Notes: generated by a model from the sequence alone, not told the origin. A stretch of DNA of 64,000 nucleotides from Trichostrongylus colubriformis (GCA_963978905.1 OZ022256.1:29351426-29415425); one strand, 5' to 3'; counted from the stretch's first letter, positions 9,301 to 19,061 are shown. Made by a program: numbers and translations.

Positions 9301-12300
9301 TCAGCAAACCATCCGCGTGAGGACCTTCGAAACTGCGAGAACTGTAGCGAAAATGAAGATGGCTGCTGCGATGAAGGCGAAGATTGTTGACTTCCAGTGC
9401 TCAATCGCGACATCCAGTAGATGTCCAAAATCGGGGAAGTTGAACATATTGACGTAGTTGGCATGTTCAACAAGTTGTTGAGATGGAGTTTCCCAGTGCT
9501 TGTGGAATGCTAGTATTCCTGAGATGTTTAGCTTGTGTGTTTTTCGTCCACACTTCACTAGACAGGTGTCCTTATATCTTGGCACTGTCGCATGAATAGT
9601 TGCTTTTGATTGAGAAGTGGACGAGTTGCATGTAGCAGAGAACACGTTCTCTTGGCATTCTATTTCTATCATGATTAGGCGATCGGAGTAGCACGAGAAG
9701 ACGACTTCAGCTCCTCGGATGCAATTATAGCAGCCTTGTAGTGATGAAGCCTTTATGTCGCACTCCTCGTTGTCGACCATGGTCTCTGTATGGTGCATTG
9801 CGGAGGTGCTTATTTTGAGATCAATCACAGCCCTGTGTATGGCTCCGAAAACTCTTCCATGATTGTCCTGAAGGTGTAGGACTGAAGAAGATAGTGGTAT
9901 CCGGTTTTCCACAGAGGTCATCTTGCTGCTGACGTCAACGTTTCTGCAAGAGCATTTTTCTTCCGTTTCGGATGGCGAGCAAGAGCATCTGTTTTCGACG
10001 TAACATTCTGATATGTTAAAGGCACTTCTTCTTGTTGGACATCGCAGACCAAAGAAGTCTTCCTTATCGATTATGGCTACCTCTGATTGGTTGAAGTTCG
10101 TAGTTTCGATGAATGTCGTGCCTAGCAAAGGGATTGCTGGCGTGGTGACGAATTCCAGCTTTAAGTTCGCTGTCTTCATGACATGTGTTGTCTGTGTGTT
10201 GATCGTAGTCATCTCTGAGATCCTTGTTCCTCGAGTTCCAGTGTAGGTATACGTTATCAGAGCAGATTCTTGCCAGGTTGGGCAATGGAACACTTGATAA
10301 ATTTTCTCGTTTTTTGGTTTCGCGTAGGAGCGAGAGAATAGGCATCCTGGCATAGGAAGAAGGCAGCCGCAGCCGATTCCTCCACAAGATGTGGTACAAC
10401 GGGCGATTCCAGGAAATTCGTATGTGTTGCGAAGTTCCGGGATCTCAGAATTACTGCTGATGTGTGCACAGGTTTGCGAAGAACAGGAACCAGCTAGATG
10501 ACATCGCTTTACAGATTCTGTGACGATGTTGACGTCTCTAGTGTAGAAGAGAACAACCGGATTGCAGGTCAAAAATACATGCTGCAACTGTATCTCCATG
10601 CTTCCAACTGTTTGGTTCTTGTTCCGAAGGCGAAAGCAAGCTTGCGGTCTGCTTTGGCTCAGTGTAATTGTACTTTCCTGTACTTCTAGGCAGTCTGTTC
10701 CGTGAGCTGAACGAGAGCAAACTGTGTTGTTTGCGATGAGTGTATGCGTGTATTGACACGTTTCTCCGTTACAGATCATGTGAGCAATAATTACGCTGAA
10801 TATGACCAGTTTTGAGCGCGCTGGGAAAGTTGACAGGCTTGTCATTCTGAAGGTTTCCTTGTCCTGATGTGGTGGCGCTTTTTGCTTTCTTCCAAAACGT
10901 GTCCAGCGTCGTTTGTAGAGGAAATGTCGCATGGCTATGTAGCATGTCAGTGATAAGGGAGCTAGGATGAGTGCGAGGCACATCGCAATGATTCCTATCG
11001 TCGTTCGAGGAGCACAGTGCGGATTTCCGAGGAACTCGGAGCACATGGTGCATCCGATTCTTTGACAGAATTCTTCTGGAGGACATATTATGGTTTCCGT
11101 GTATTGTTGAGAACCAGCGATTGTGCGCCACTGAATGGTATGTTGATTGACGAGGTACTTGAATGGTAATGCCACTTCTGTAATGTTTGCTCCGGCCGGA
11201 ATTATCGTGCACTCTTTATAGTTTATGCAGACTTCGGCTTTTGTGGAGAGTGTTGTATTGATTCGTGCTCCTTTGATCGAGCAGGATACAGTGGCAGCAG
11301 ATGTCGAGCTGAGGAGCGTAAATGCGCACATTGCGATCATCAATATTGTCGATGAAATTGGCTTCTTAGATCCCGTCGATCTCGTCCTTGTTTCATCGAA
11401 AGACATCGAATTTTTCGCTGCTCTTGGTGGCTGCCGTCTGATGATAATGTCAGCTTCTTCGGCTAATCTCGTAGATGGTTTTCTTCGAGCAACAGTTTTT
11501 TCTTTTACTGCTGAGTGTTCGTCAGCTCCATTTTCCGGGCAATAGATGGAAGACTGTATTTCAAGAGGAATGAGACGATTAATAGGTCTCTGGACAAATC
11601 TTCCTGTAGAAGTTTGAAGCGTGGCGCTTCGAACTTCTCCGTCTCTACTCGTGATGAGGTCGATAATCACTGCCATTGGCCATTGTCCTCGTGGTAAATG
11701 GGAGTCGTCATCGAGAAGTACGACGTCTCCAATGGAAGGATGTTGATCTGAGGATCTAGATCTTTTCCCAATGATTTTATGACGTTCTCGTAGTTCCATC
11801 AGGTATTCGTTCCTCCATATACTCCAAAATTTCTTCGTCAGCTTTTCTGTGGCTGATATAGCGAGCTTAGCAGCTTTTTGGGAAGAAAGTTCAGGGAGAG
11901 GTTGAAAATCTGGATCGTCGTTGTGGTCTTCTGAGGTAAGTTGGGTGGTCCCATGTCTTACGTCCTTATATATGAAGTCTATCGGCCGCAGGGCTTCATA
12001 TGGTGAATCCTGGTCTCCGACTGTGGTGAGCGGCCTTGAGTTCACAACACTTTCGATTTCGCAGAGTGTTGTGTAAAGCAATTCGTCTGTCAGCTTTCTT
12101 CGACCAATTGTTTTTTGGAGCGATCCCTTGACAGTTCCGACCATTCTTTCCCATACACCACCCATCCATGGTGAGGAAGGCGGAATGAAGTTCCACGTGA
12201 TTCGGTGTTCGGCAAGGAACAGGGATAAGTGGGATTCTTCATCGTTGCTCTGATTTTGAGCTAGAATTGTTTCAGTCAGCCTGAAGTTTGTACCGTTATC

Positions 12301-13413
12301 GCTGATTATTTTCAGCGGAACTCCTCTTCGGGCGATAAATCTCTTGAGCGTGAAGATGAAACTTTTCGCCGAAAGATCTGTTGCGACTTCCAGATGAACA
12401 AGTCTTGTGACTAAACACGTGAATAGTGCAACGTATCGTTTCAGGTCGTCGCCGGATGGAGATTTGATCAGTATAGGTCCCATAAAGTCCACTCCCGTGT
12501 GAGAGAACGGAGGTGATTTTGTGACACGTTCGGCAGGTAGAGGCCCCATATTGGGGTATCTGTACGGTGCCAAATTGAACTTCTTGCATGTGACACAATG
12601 CTTGAGAATCCTCTTGCACAGCGTTCTGTCTTGCGGAATCCAGAATCGTCGTCTTATATTGTATAGTAACTGATTCGTTCCGCAGTGTGACAGACTTCGG
12701 TGCAAATGTGCAGCTATTAAATCTCCTAGCTTGCTTTGCTTGGGAATGTGTACAGGATTGGCAGCTGAGAAACTGAGTTCGGAGTTCTCGAGTCTGCTGA
12801 ACTTCCTAAATATGCCGTCGTTGTCGGCTTTGACGTTGAGCTGCTTGTTTTGCGTTAGCAGAGTGGAGTTGTATATTGCTTGTTCTTGTCGAATGATCAG
12901 TTTTTCGGCCATAACGGCTTCCTCTGCTGTTGTTGCATTCGTCGCTCCACTCTTTTTCAAAGGAAGACATTTTCCTTTAGAGGCTTTGCGGATGAAACGT
13001 GCACAATAGGCAACTATTCTGATCAGTTTGGAATAGTTGCTGATTTTTTCTACTGGCCATATTTCTGTGGCTTCGATGGTTCCTGTAGCGAGTGAACATA
13101 TTTCGTCGCCGGTGAAAGTTTGTTCGCACAGATCTTCAGCTTTCTTGACTGGCCAGTTACACGTGGGTCTATTAAGCCAAAGTGGCCCACACCACCATCT
13201 GTGGTTGACGAAATTTTCCTTGGTCACTCCTCGTGTAGCACAATCAGCTACGTTTTCGGCTGTTGGCACGTGAAAGAACGAAACGTTGCTACCTTCTTGT
13301 AGTCGTTTCGTGATGAGTCTGATTTTTTGAACGAGTGGTGTGACGATTGACGGCAGTCGTCTAGTTCCTTGTATCCAGCACAGTGCGATCGTAGAATCGC
13401 TGAATAGATTTAT
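9301..13413 (-). CDS. Pol C-terminal part (RNase H end, integrase) fused to envelope-like glycoprotein
   Basis: 1370 sense codons in frame with the upstream gag-pol; the first ATG is at 13269 (numbering below is from there). VPTAENVADCATRG joins RNase H to integrase. The zinc domain is near 189-229. The DDE core is D261, D324 and E374 (VDF, SDNG, WERM), then a DUF5641-like tail to about 570. The envelope region starts about 621: a hydrophobic signal near 640-658, Cys-rich ectodomain, membrane span near 757-782 and basic tail. A second signal-like segment is near 820-834. A large Cys-rich ectodomain has GGIGCGCLLPMPGCLF near 963-978, as in phlebovirus Gc fusion domains. A last membrane span lies near 1290-1312 and the tail is short. 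This is a Gn/Gc-like layout. Stop is at 9301-9303. Confidence 0.88.
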   Translation of the reverse strand: MNLFSDSTIALCWIQGTRRLPSIVTPLVQKIRLITKRLQEGSNVSFFHVPTAENVADCATRGVTKENFVNHRWWCGPLWLNRPTCNWPVKKAEDLCEQTFTGDEICSLATGTIEATEIWPVEKISNYSKLIRIVAYCARFIRKASKGKCLPLKKSGATNATTAEEAVMAEKLIIRQEQAIYNSTLLTQNKQLNVKADNDGIFRKFSRLENSELSFSAANPVHIPKQSKLGDLIAAHLHRSLSHCGTNQLLYNIRRRFWIPQDRTLCKRILKHCVTCKKFNLAPYRYPNMGPLPAERVTKSPPFSHTGVDFMGPILIKSPSGDDLKRYVALFTCLVTRLVHLEVATDLSAKSFIFTLKRFIARRGVPLKIISDNGTNFRLTETILAQNQSNDEESHLSLFLAEHRITWNFIPPSSPWMGGVWERMVGTVKGSLQKTIGRRKLTDELLYTTLCEIESVVNSRPLTTVGDQDSPYEALRPIDFIYKDVRHGTTQLTSEDHNDDPDFQPLPELSSQKAAKLAISATEKLTKKFWSIWRNEYLMELRERHKIIGKRSRSSDQHPSIGDVVLLDDDSHLPRGQWPMAVIIDLITSRDGEVRSATLQTSTGRFVQRPINRLIPLEIQSSIYCPENGADEHSAVKEKTVARRKPSTRLAEEADIIIRRQPPRAAKNSMSFDETRTRSTGSKKPISSTILMIAMCAFTLLSSTSAATVSCSIKGARINTTLSTKAEVCINYKECTIIPAGANITEVALPFKYLVNQHTIQWRTIAGSQQYTETIICPPEEFCQRIGCTMCSEFLGNPHCAPRTTIGIIAMCLALILAPLSLTCYIAMRHFLYKRRWTRFGRKQKAPPHQDKETFRMTSLSTFPARSKLVIFSVIIAHMICNGETCQYTHTLIANNTVCSRSAHGTDCLEVQESTITLSQSRPQACFRLRNKNQTVGSMEIQLQHVFLTCNPVVLFYTRDVNIVTESVKRCHLAGSCSSQTCAHISSNSEIPELRNTYEFPGIARCTTSCGGIGCGCLLPMPGCLFSRSYAKPKNEKIYQVFHCPTWQESALITYTYTGTRGTRISEMTTINTQTTHVMKTANLKLEFVTTPAIPLLGTTFIETTNFNQSEVAIIDKEDFFGLRCPTRRSAFNISECYVENRCSCSPSETEEKCSCRNVDVSSKMTSVENRIPLSSSVLHLQDNHGRVFGAIHRAVIDLKISTSAMHHTETMVDNEECDIKASSLQGCYNCIRGAEVVFSCYSDRLIMIEIECQENVFSATCNSSTSQSKATIHATVPRYKDTCLVKCGRKTHKLNISGILAFHKHWETPSQQLVEHANYVNMFNFPDFGHLLDVAIEHWKSTIFAFIAAAIFIFATVLAVSKVLTRMVC

Positions 13414-13416
13414 CTA
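13414..13416 (-). other. in-frame amber codon inside RNase H
   Basis: TAG on the minus strand. Both sides lie in the same frame, and the residues right after it (INLFSDSTIALCWI) continue the RNase H fold without gap or overlap. No frameshift is needed. A nonsense mutation is the simplest reading. Confidence 0.9.
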
Positions 13417-16400
13417 CTCGAAATCCATACTGGTTTTTTGAATAGTCGATTCGGCAAGACTCAATCCAATAAATATGGAAAGGAGCTCTAAGCGTGGTAT
13501 CGTCTGCTCTTTGTTTATTGGAGCTATCTTTGACTTGGCAGTGAACAGTCGTGACTCTGTAGTTCCTTTGCTTAATGTCGATGTGACGTATATGCAGCAA
13601 GCATACGCTCGTTTAGAGCTGTCCACAAAGATCGACATCGTCTTTGCCGCTGTACTGCTCTTTTCTACGACCTTTCGTGGTAAGGTGATTTGAAATCCGC
13701 TGATGTCGTGCTTTATTATCTCCCATGACTTTTGGTCTTGGCTGGATAACGGAGCGTCCCAACCATACTTCTGTTTGTGAAGATCTTGAAGGAAGACTTT
13801 CGCAGGGGTCATCAGCGGTGATAGTAGTCCGAGTGGATCATAGCAGTAACCATTTATTTGGCTGAGGACTGTCCGCTTGGAGGTCTTATCGAATTGCTTT
13901 TCGTAGCATTGGAGCGATATAGTATCCTGGATAGAGTTCCAGAGTATTCCGAGAACTTTAACTTCGGTGGATGTTGCTCTGTCGACTTCTGGTATTCTTC
14001 TATTGACGTATGGAGAATTGGATAGATAATCGCGGAGATTCATTCCAATTGACGAAAATAGCTTTTCTGACTCCGTGTATTTGTGAAGAAGGCTATTTGG
14101 GTCCTTTCCTTCTAGCAGCACATTGTCGACGTAGAGAGATTTAGACAGCTCTTGAGCTATGTCCGACTCTGACTTCTCGATGTGCTTCAAAATAGATTGA
14201 TTCAGAATGGCTGGACTTGCGTTTATACCAAATGGTACTCTGCAGAAGCGAAGGCATATGATATTGTTTCCAATTGCTGGGCGTCTGATATCTTTCACCC
14301 ATAGAAAGCGTGTGACGTCCCTGTGATCTTCAGGCAGCTTTATTTGCAGAAAGGCCTTCTGTATATCCGCCACTATTGTGTACTGGTGAGTTCGGAATTG
14401 TAGAACCACTTCGTGAATATGAGGTGTCAGAGAGTGTCCTTCGTAGATAACATAATTTAAGCAGAGCTCATTTTTTGCATGAGAGGATGCATCGAACACG
14501 ACCCTGAGCTTGGTGGATTTTGATGGTGTCCACACATGTCGGTGAGGAAGGTAGAAGGTAGCAATTCTAGACGAGCGGTCGCTAGCCTCCTCGATTATCC
14601 CCTCTTGTAGATAGCTCGTGAAGGTTTCAGCGTAGAGTTTGAGCTTTTCGTCATCTCCCTGAAGAGTCCGTAGAAGATTCTGTAATCTTCGGAGTGCCAC
14701 GTTGAAGTTGTCTTTCAGATTTTTAACTTCCTCTGTGAATGGAAAGCCGGCAGTTATCTTGCCATCTTCTATGATGATGGTCTTTCGGTAGTCATCCATG
14801 AACTTTATGACTGCTGCTTCGTCCGAATCGTTCTGAGCGTTGATACCCAGTGATTCCAATTCGTACAGATGCTTTATATCCTTCTTGTAGTTATCGTTAG
14901 ATAGCGCGACGGGTGTAGCTACCACGAGCGAACTACAGTGTGAATCCTGTTCATTATTGTTTGTAGAGGCGAATGTACCGGTAGCTCCAGAAATGGTGTA
15001 GCCGAAGACGGTTGGTGTGAGAACCAATCCTGACGGTAACTTTACCACTGGATTGTTGTGTTCAATCACTTGATTCAACAGGTCCTGTCCAATTAGTAGG
15101 TCAGGAGATACTTCGGACGAAAGAAGATTGTGCTGAGCAATTGTGATTTTTTCCTTTTTGATGAAGCTTTTGTCCGCTTCTGACAGCTGAGCCATTTTGG
15201 TCATGGATGTGAGCTTGTCCTTGGTAAAAACTGGCAGATGTTGCAGTTTTCTAGAGCTGCGCAACGCTTTCAGAGTGACCTTTACTTCGTTTGATAGAAA
15301 GGTTTCCTGAAGCTCTCCCATTCCTGTTGTAGTGAACGATAAGGAACTAATCGTTGGTAATTTCAACTCATCTCTTGTCGTTGTCTTTATAAAGCTTTTT
15401 TGAGCTCCCGAGTCGAGAAGGATGGTGATAGGCTGATAGTCCATTTTGGCTTCATTAAAGACCAGCGCAGATGCCATTTGTAGAACGCACTGGCTAGCTA
15501 TCGGTCGTTCCGCTGCCGTAGCGATGTTCCGAAGAGGAGCTGCGTGTAGTGATTGCACTCTGCTTGTCTCTCTTGGTTGGTTGTTATTTCTTTGCGGCGG
15601 ATGTCTGGAGCGGTTGGTTTGCGTGGAGAAGCCTGACCTTGTTTCTCCTCGCTGAACCGAACTTGGCGGTAGGTCTCGCCTGTTAATAGATGGATCGGTT
15701 GTTTCCCGAACACTCCTCGATGCTGTGCATAGGGAGGAGTGATGATCCTCATTGCACTTTGGGCACTGTCCCATTGCTGCACAATGCTTTGACCCGTGAT
15801 TCCTATCAAAGCATTTCCAGCATGCTCTTTGGCGCTTGGCTTCCATCCGCCGCGCCTCAGGCGTTGGGTACCTTGTGCACTGCTGTGGGGAATGTGTATC
15901 TCCGCACAGGCATTTTTGCTTTGTCCGTTGACTAAAGAACGGTTTGGTCTCGTGATGTGCTGTGTTCATCCTTCTGGAGCTGTTCATGCCTTGACTAGAA
16001 CCGAACAGGGTATTCGTCGTCAATTCGGTAGTCTCTTGAAGCGTGATGATGTCATCAACGGCCTCGATTATTGCCTTCACTTCGAATCCTACGCCAGCTT
16101 CGTTTTCTCTTTTTATAACCTGGCTGCAGATATTCTCTGTGAACTTCGAAAGAATCAGACGGCGCCATACTCGGTCTGCATTCATTAGCACTCCAGTTTG
16201 TTCTAGATGCACGATACGAGACGATATGGCGCTCAGTGTGTTGCGGCAGCTTGATGAGTTTCCTTGAGCTCTTGGTAGATGCTCAATCTCATTTATCGAG
16301 ATGTCCGCTATACTAGACGACCTGTCATACTGTTTCTTCAGGATAGTCACAGCGTCGTAGTATTTGTCCCCAATGACAGGGATGCTGCTTATCGAAGCAG

Positions 16401-17040
16401 CTGCCTTTCCTTTCACTGCTTGTTTGAGAAAAAGGAATTTTTCCTGGTTGCTTAGGTCCGCATCATTGTGAATAAGGGACTCGAAGACTGACCAGAAGTT
16501 ATTGAACTCCCTGAAGTTCCCAGAGAATGTTGGGATTTCGAGAACAGGGCGTCGAACCTGTAGATTGCGTTCGTAAGAGTTGACGCCGTCAATTCCGCTG
16601 TGAAAGTTTTTCCGGTTGCTGCCAGCTTGATTAGTGATGCTAGCAACTTCCGTGATCAGTGCTGATTGCTGTGCCAATTCTTCTTTTCTGAAGTCAATTG
16701 TGCTCAGCCACTGTATCACTGTAATTTCCAAGTTATTCGATTCGAGTTCCAGATGTTTGTGTAGCTCGAGCATTAGCTTTTCCCGTTCCTTTTGTTCCGT
16801 TCGTAAACTAATTGTTTCGATCGCTTTCTCAAGGTGGGTGTCGTGTAACTGCTTTGCCTTTGTGATACTTGTCATCAAATGGTTGAGCATTGCAGTCTTC
16901 TCTCTGATGTAGGCCTCACATTCTTCCTTCTGAGAGGGGAATGCGAATGGTGTGTCCAGGTACTTCATATTCGCCTCACTTGATTTGATCAGAGCGCAAG
17001 CAAGTGTTATTTTGGTTTTGTACACTTGGATTTCTGCCAT
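13414..17040 (-). CDS. Gag-Pol N-terminal part (gag, protease, RT, partial RNase H)
   Basis: 1208 codons from ATG 17040. Residues 1-165 are charged and helical. About 165-340 match the DUF1759 gag-like region. Two zinc knuckles follow at about 407-438 (CWKCFDRNHGSKHC, then CPKCNEDHHSSLC). The aspartic protease carries LLDSGA near 541-546. RT spans about 780-1000, with VADIQKAF near 891 and YVDN near 970 in place of YVDD; YVDN is, as far as I recall, common in nematode BEL elements. RNase H begins near 1136 (IFVDSS) with PRLELL near 1183. The frame ends at a UAG (13414-13416) inside RNase H. No separate gag stop exists, so gag and pol are one frame. Confidence 0.93.
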   Translation of the reverse strand: MAEIQVYKTKITLACALIKSSEANMKYLDTPFAFPSQKEECEAYIREKTAMLNHLMTSITKAKQLHDTHLEKAIETISLRTEQKEREKLMLELHKHLELESNNLEITVIQWLSTIDFRKEELAQQSALITEVASITNQAGSNRKNFHSGIDGVNSYERNLQVRRPVLEIPTFSGNFREFNNFWSVFESLIHNDADLSNQEKFLFLKQAVKGKAAASISSIPVIGDKYYDAVTILKKQYDRSSSIADISINEIEHLPRAQGNSSSCRNTLSAISSRIVHLEQTGVLMNADRVWRRLILSKFTENICSQVIKRENEAGVGFEVKAIIEAVDDIITLQETTELTTNTLFGSSQGMNSSRRMNTAHHETKPFFSQRTKQKCLCGDTHSPQQCTRYPTPEARRMEAKRQRACWKCFDRNHGSKHCAAMGQCPKCNEDHHSSLCTASRSVRETTDPSINRRDLPPSSVQRGETRSGFSTQTNRSRHPPQRNNNQPRETSRVQSLHAAPLRNIATAAERPIASQCVLQMASALVFNEAKMDYQPITILLDSGAQKSFIKTTTRDELKLPTISSLSFTTTGMGELQETFLSNEVKVTLKALRSSRKLQHLPVFTKDKLTSMTKMAQLSEADKSFIKKEKITIAQHNLLSSEVSPDLLIGQDLLNQVIEHNNPVVKLPSGLVLTPTVFGYTISGATGTFASTNNNEQDSHCSSLVVATPVALSNDNYKKDIKHLYELESLGINAQNDSDEAAVIKFMDDYRKTIIIEDGKITAGFPFTEEVKNLKDNFNVALRRLQNLLRTLQGDDEKLKLYAETFTSYLQEGIIEEASDRSSRIATFYLPHRHVWTPSKSTKLRVVFDASSHAKNELCLNYVIYEGHSLTPHIHEVVLQFRTHQYTIVADIQKAFLQIKLPEDHRDVTRFLWVKDIRRPAIGNNIICLRFCRVPFGINASPAILNQSILKHIEKSESDIAQELSKSLYVDNVLLEGKDPNSLLHKYTESEKLFSSIGMNLRDYLSNSPYVNRRIPEVDRATSTEVKVLGILWNSIQDTISLQCYEKQFDKTSKRTVLSQINGYCYDPLGLLSPLMTPAKVFLQDLHKQKYGWDAPLSSQDQKSWEIIKHDISGFQITLPRKVVEKSSTAAKTMSIFVDSSKRAYACCIYVTSTLSKGTTESRLFTAKSKIAPINKEQTIPRLELLSIFIGLSLAESTIQKTSMDFE

Positions 17041-17741
17041 TTTGATGTTTGGGCGTTTTTTTCTTCGAGAAGTTGAAGTTTCTTCGTGCTTTGTTGATTT
17101 TTTGCACGGATTTTAGAACCAATTTGTGCGTATGAAGCTGTATGTGTTGCTTCAAATGCGTTTTATTTGGTTTCTAACTTCGTTGGTTCCGTGTAGGATG
17201 TTTCCTGCCACGCGGGTCTTTCTTCCTTCTTTTCCGGTTTCCTCAGGGAGGATTCACACGAAATTTCAGGCTTCTTCTGTTTTCTCACTGAGGAGAACTT
17301 GCGCAGAAGGTTTTTTCTGGTCCCTTATGAAGGAATCTCAGAATTTTTTCGAATTTCTCTCGAATTTGTTCGAGAAAAATGAGTTATTGGATTTTGCCTG
17401 TCGTTTCTTTGAGATTAACAGGGCTTTGAATGGAAGTTTTCCGGATCCGTGTGAGGAGTCGCGGATAAACTGTTGATTGTCTTTCTAATTTGTTAGAAAG
17501 ATTGAGATCAAACGTCTATTTCTCACTGAGGAAAACTGGCTTAGACGGTTTGATTTGTTTCCAGCTGGTGGAAAGTAAGGAAATATCTTCTATCTCTCAC
17601 TGGGGAGAGCTAGCGTAGAAGATTTACAAATTTCTGTGTTTCTCAGGGAGAAATCGTAGAAGAAATTTGTTTGTGGTTGAAGTTGTTCACCTTCTATCTC
17701 TCACTGAGAAGAGCTAGCGTAGAAGGGGTGGTTTCTTCCTA
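17041..17741 (-). other. leader of BEL/Pao element with repeated motif
   Basis: Non-coding stretch between primer site and gag start. It contains four clear and one or two weaker copies of a motif with core TCTCACTGAGGAGA followed by GCTAGCGTAGAAG (plus-strand view) at about 17273-17310, 17508-17549, 17587-17624 and 17691-17726. Each is flanked by TTCTA/TAGAA, so each could fold into a small hairpin. Possible packaging, dimer or translation role; unproven. Confidence 0.6.
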
Positions 17742-17755
17742 CGGTCGATGCACCA
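17742..17755 (-). other. primer binding site, tRNA-Gly type
   Basis: TGGTGCATCGACCG starts 1 nt after the 5' LTR. It matches the complement of a tRNA-Gly(GCC) 3' end including CCA for the first ten bases, then has one mismatch. The tRNA identity rests on recalled nematode tRNA-Gly sequence. Confidence 0.65.
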
Positions 17756-17756
17756 A

Positions 17757-18162
17757 TTTGGTGGATTACCAAAGGTTGTACAGGCACGTGTAGTATATGT
17801 TTATTACGACGTACCTTTTGTACAATAACCGACCATAATACATCGTAATAGGGGTTTATATACAGACAAATGTGGGCGGTGCATAGATATGGGCTCAATC
17901 TTGGACCGAAAAGGTCCAGTGGAGACACTCCTGTAAGGGGATTAAAGAGTGCACCGCTAGGGGATGAAAGAGTGCACCGCGCCAAGGGCAATACATAGTT
18001 GATTGCACACTTATGATACCGCGAGGTCATGCCTGCGGTACCTTTTCAATAGGTGCTTATCTAAGTTATGTCCTAGAGTAAACAACTTGAACTAACATGT
18101 TATCGTTCAATTCTAGCTGCTAGTTGATAAGAATGAAATATTATGGTTGTGAATCTACAACA
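17757..18162 (-). repeat. 5' LTR of BEL/Pao element
   Basis: Same length as the 3' LTR and no difference found by eye, so the insertion is young. Contains the element's promoter. Confidence 0.93.
17855..17862 (-). promoter_or_regulatory. TATA box in 5' LTR
   Basis: TATATAAA in sense orientation within the LTR, followed about 55-60 nt downstream by AATAAA. A usual U3/R layout for an LTR promoter. Confidence 0.6.
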
Positions 18163-18169
18163 CCCCCAC
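18163..18169. repeat. target-site duplication, right copy
   Basis: CCCCCAC directly after the right LTR. The exact length (4-7 bp) is ambiguous because of the C run. Confidence 0.8.
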
Positions 18170-18318
18170 ACAACAGCTTGATGTTCTGGCCATCTCTTCC
18201 TTGTGATATCGTGCTACCTCATGCAATACATCAGACCGCTAGGAGTTGTTAGATGGAAGCCCATAGTTACGAAATATTTTGGACGGGTATCAAAGAGGGG
18301 CGGGTCTGCAAAATGTTT

Positions 18319-18390
18319 TGGAGGTATGGGGAATTGAACCCCAGCCCTCTCCCATGCTAAGGGAGCGCTCTACCACTGAGCTATACCCCC
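18319..18390 (-). tRNA. tRNA-Ala(AGC)
   Basis: Identical to the consensus; first copy beyond the retroelement; 3' flank type A. Confidence 0.92.
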
Positions 18391-18542
18391 ACACACCAGC
18401 TTGATGTTCTGGCCATCTCTTCCTTGTGGTATCGTGCTACCTCATGCAATACGTTAAACTGCTACGAGTCGCCCGATTAAAGTTTACGGTTACGAATTAT
18501 TTTGGAACGGGTATCAAAGAGGGGCGGATCTGTAAAATGTCT

Positions 18543-18614
18543 TGGAGGTATGGGGAATTGAACCCCAGCCCTCTCCCATGCTAAGGGAGCGCTCTACCAC
18601 TGAGCTATACCCCC
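18543..18614 (-). tRNA. tRNA-Ala(AGC)
   Basis: Identical to the consensus; 3' flank type B. Confidence 0.92.
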
Positions 18615-18765
18615 ACACAACAGCTTGATGTTCTGGCCATCTCTTCCTTGTGATATCGTGCTACCTCATGCAATACATCAGACCGCTAGGAGTTGTTCGA
18701 TGGAAGCCCATAGTTACGAAATATTTTGGACGGGTATCAAAGAGGGGCGGGTCTGCAAAATGTTT

Positions 18766-18837
18766 TGGAGGTATGGGGAATTGAACCCCAGCCCTCTCCC
18801 ATGCTAAGGGAGCGCTCTACCACTGAGCTATACCCCC
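18766..18837 (-). tRNA. tRNA-Ala(AGC)
   Basis: Identical to the consensus; 3' flank type A. Confidence 0.92.
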
Positions 18838-18989
18838 ACACACCAGCTTGATGTTCTGGCCATCTCTTCCTTGTGATATCGTGCTACCTCGTGCAATACG
18901 TTAAACTGCTACGAGTCGCCCGATTAAAGTTTACGGTTACGAATTATTTTGGAACGGGTATCAAAGAGGGGCGGATCTGTAAAATGTCT

Positions 18990-19061
18990 TGGAGGTATGG
19001 GGAATTGAACCCCAGCCCTCTCCCATGCTAAGGGAGCGCTCTACCACTGAGCTATACCCCC
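18990..19061 (-). tRNA. tRNA-Ala(AGC)
   Basis: Identical to the consensus; 3' flank type B. Confidence 0.92.

Larger units (their letters stand above)
8734..18162 (-). mobile_element. BEL/Pao LTR retrotransposon with phlebovirus-like envelope
   Basis: A 9429-bp element bounded by two 406-bp LTRs that read identically and flanked by a duplicated CCCCCAC target. In sense order (minus strand): 5' LTR, tRNA-Gly-like primer site, about 700-nt leader, gag with zinc knuckles, aspartic protease, reverse transcriptase, RNase H, integrase, then a Gn/Gc-like glycoprotein region, then 3' LTR. The domain order and RNase H to integrase join are those of BEL/Pao (Belpaoviridae). The nematode Tas-type lineage with a phlebovirus-like env is the nearest known relative by layout. 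An in-frame UAG breaks the polyprotein, so this copy is probably defective unless the stop is read through. No clear polypurine tract is visible before the 3' LTR. Confidence 0.95.

Noticed and set aside
10013..13302. Plus-strand open frames over the retroelement
   Set aside because: Shadows of the long minus-strand pol/env frame.
13414..13416. UAG read by a suppressor from the adjacent tRNA array
   Set aside because: All array copies have AGC anticodons; none could read UAG.
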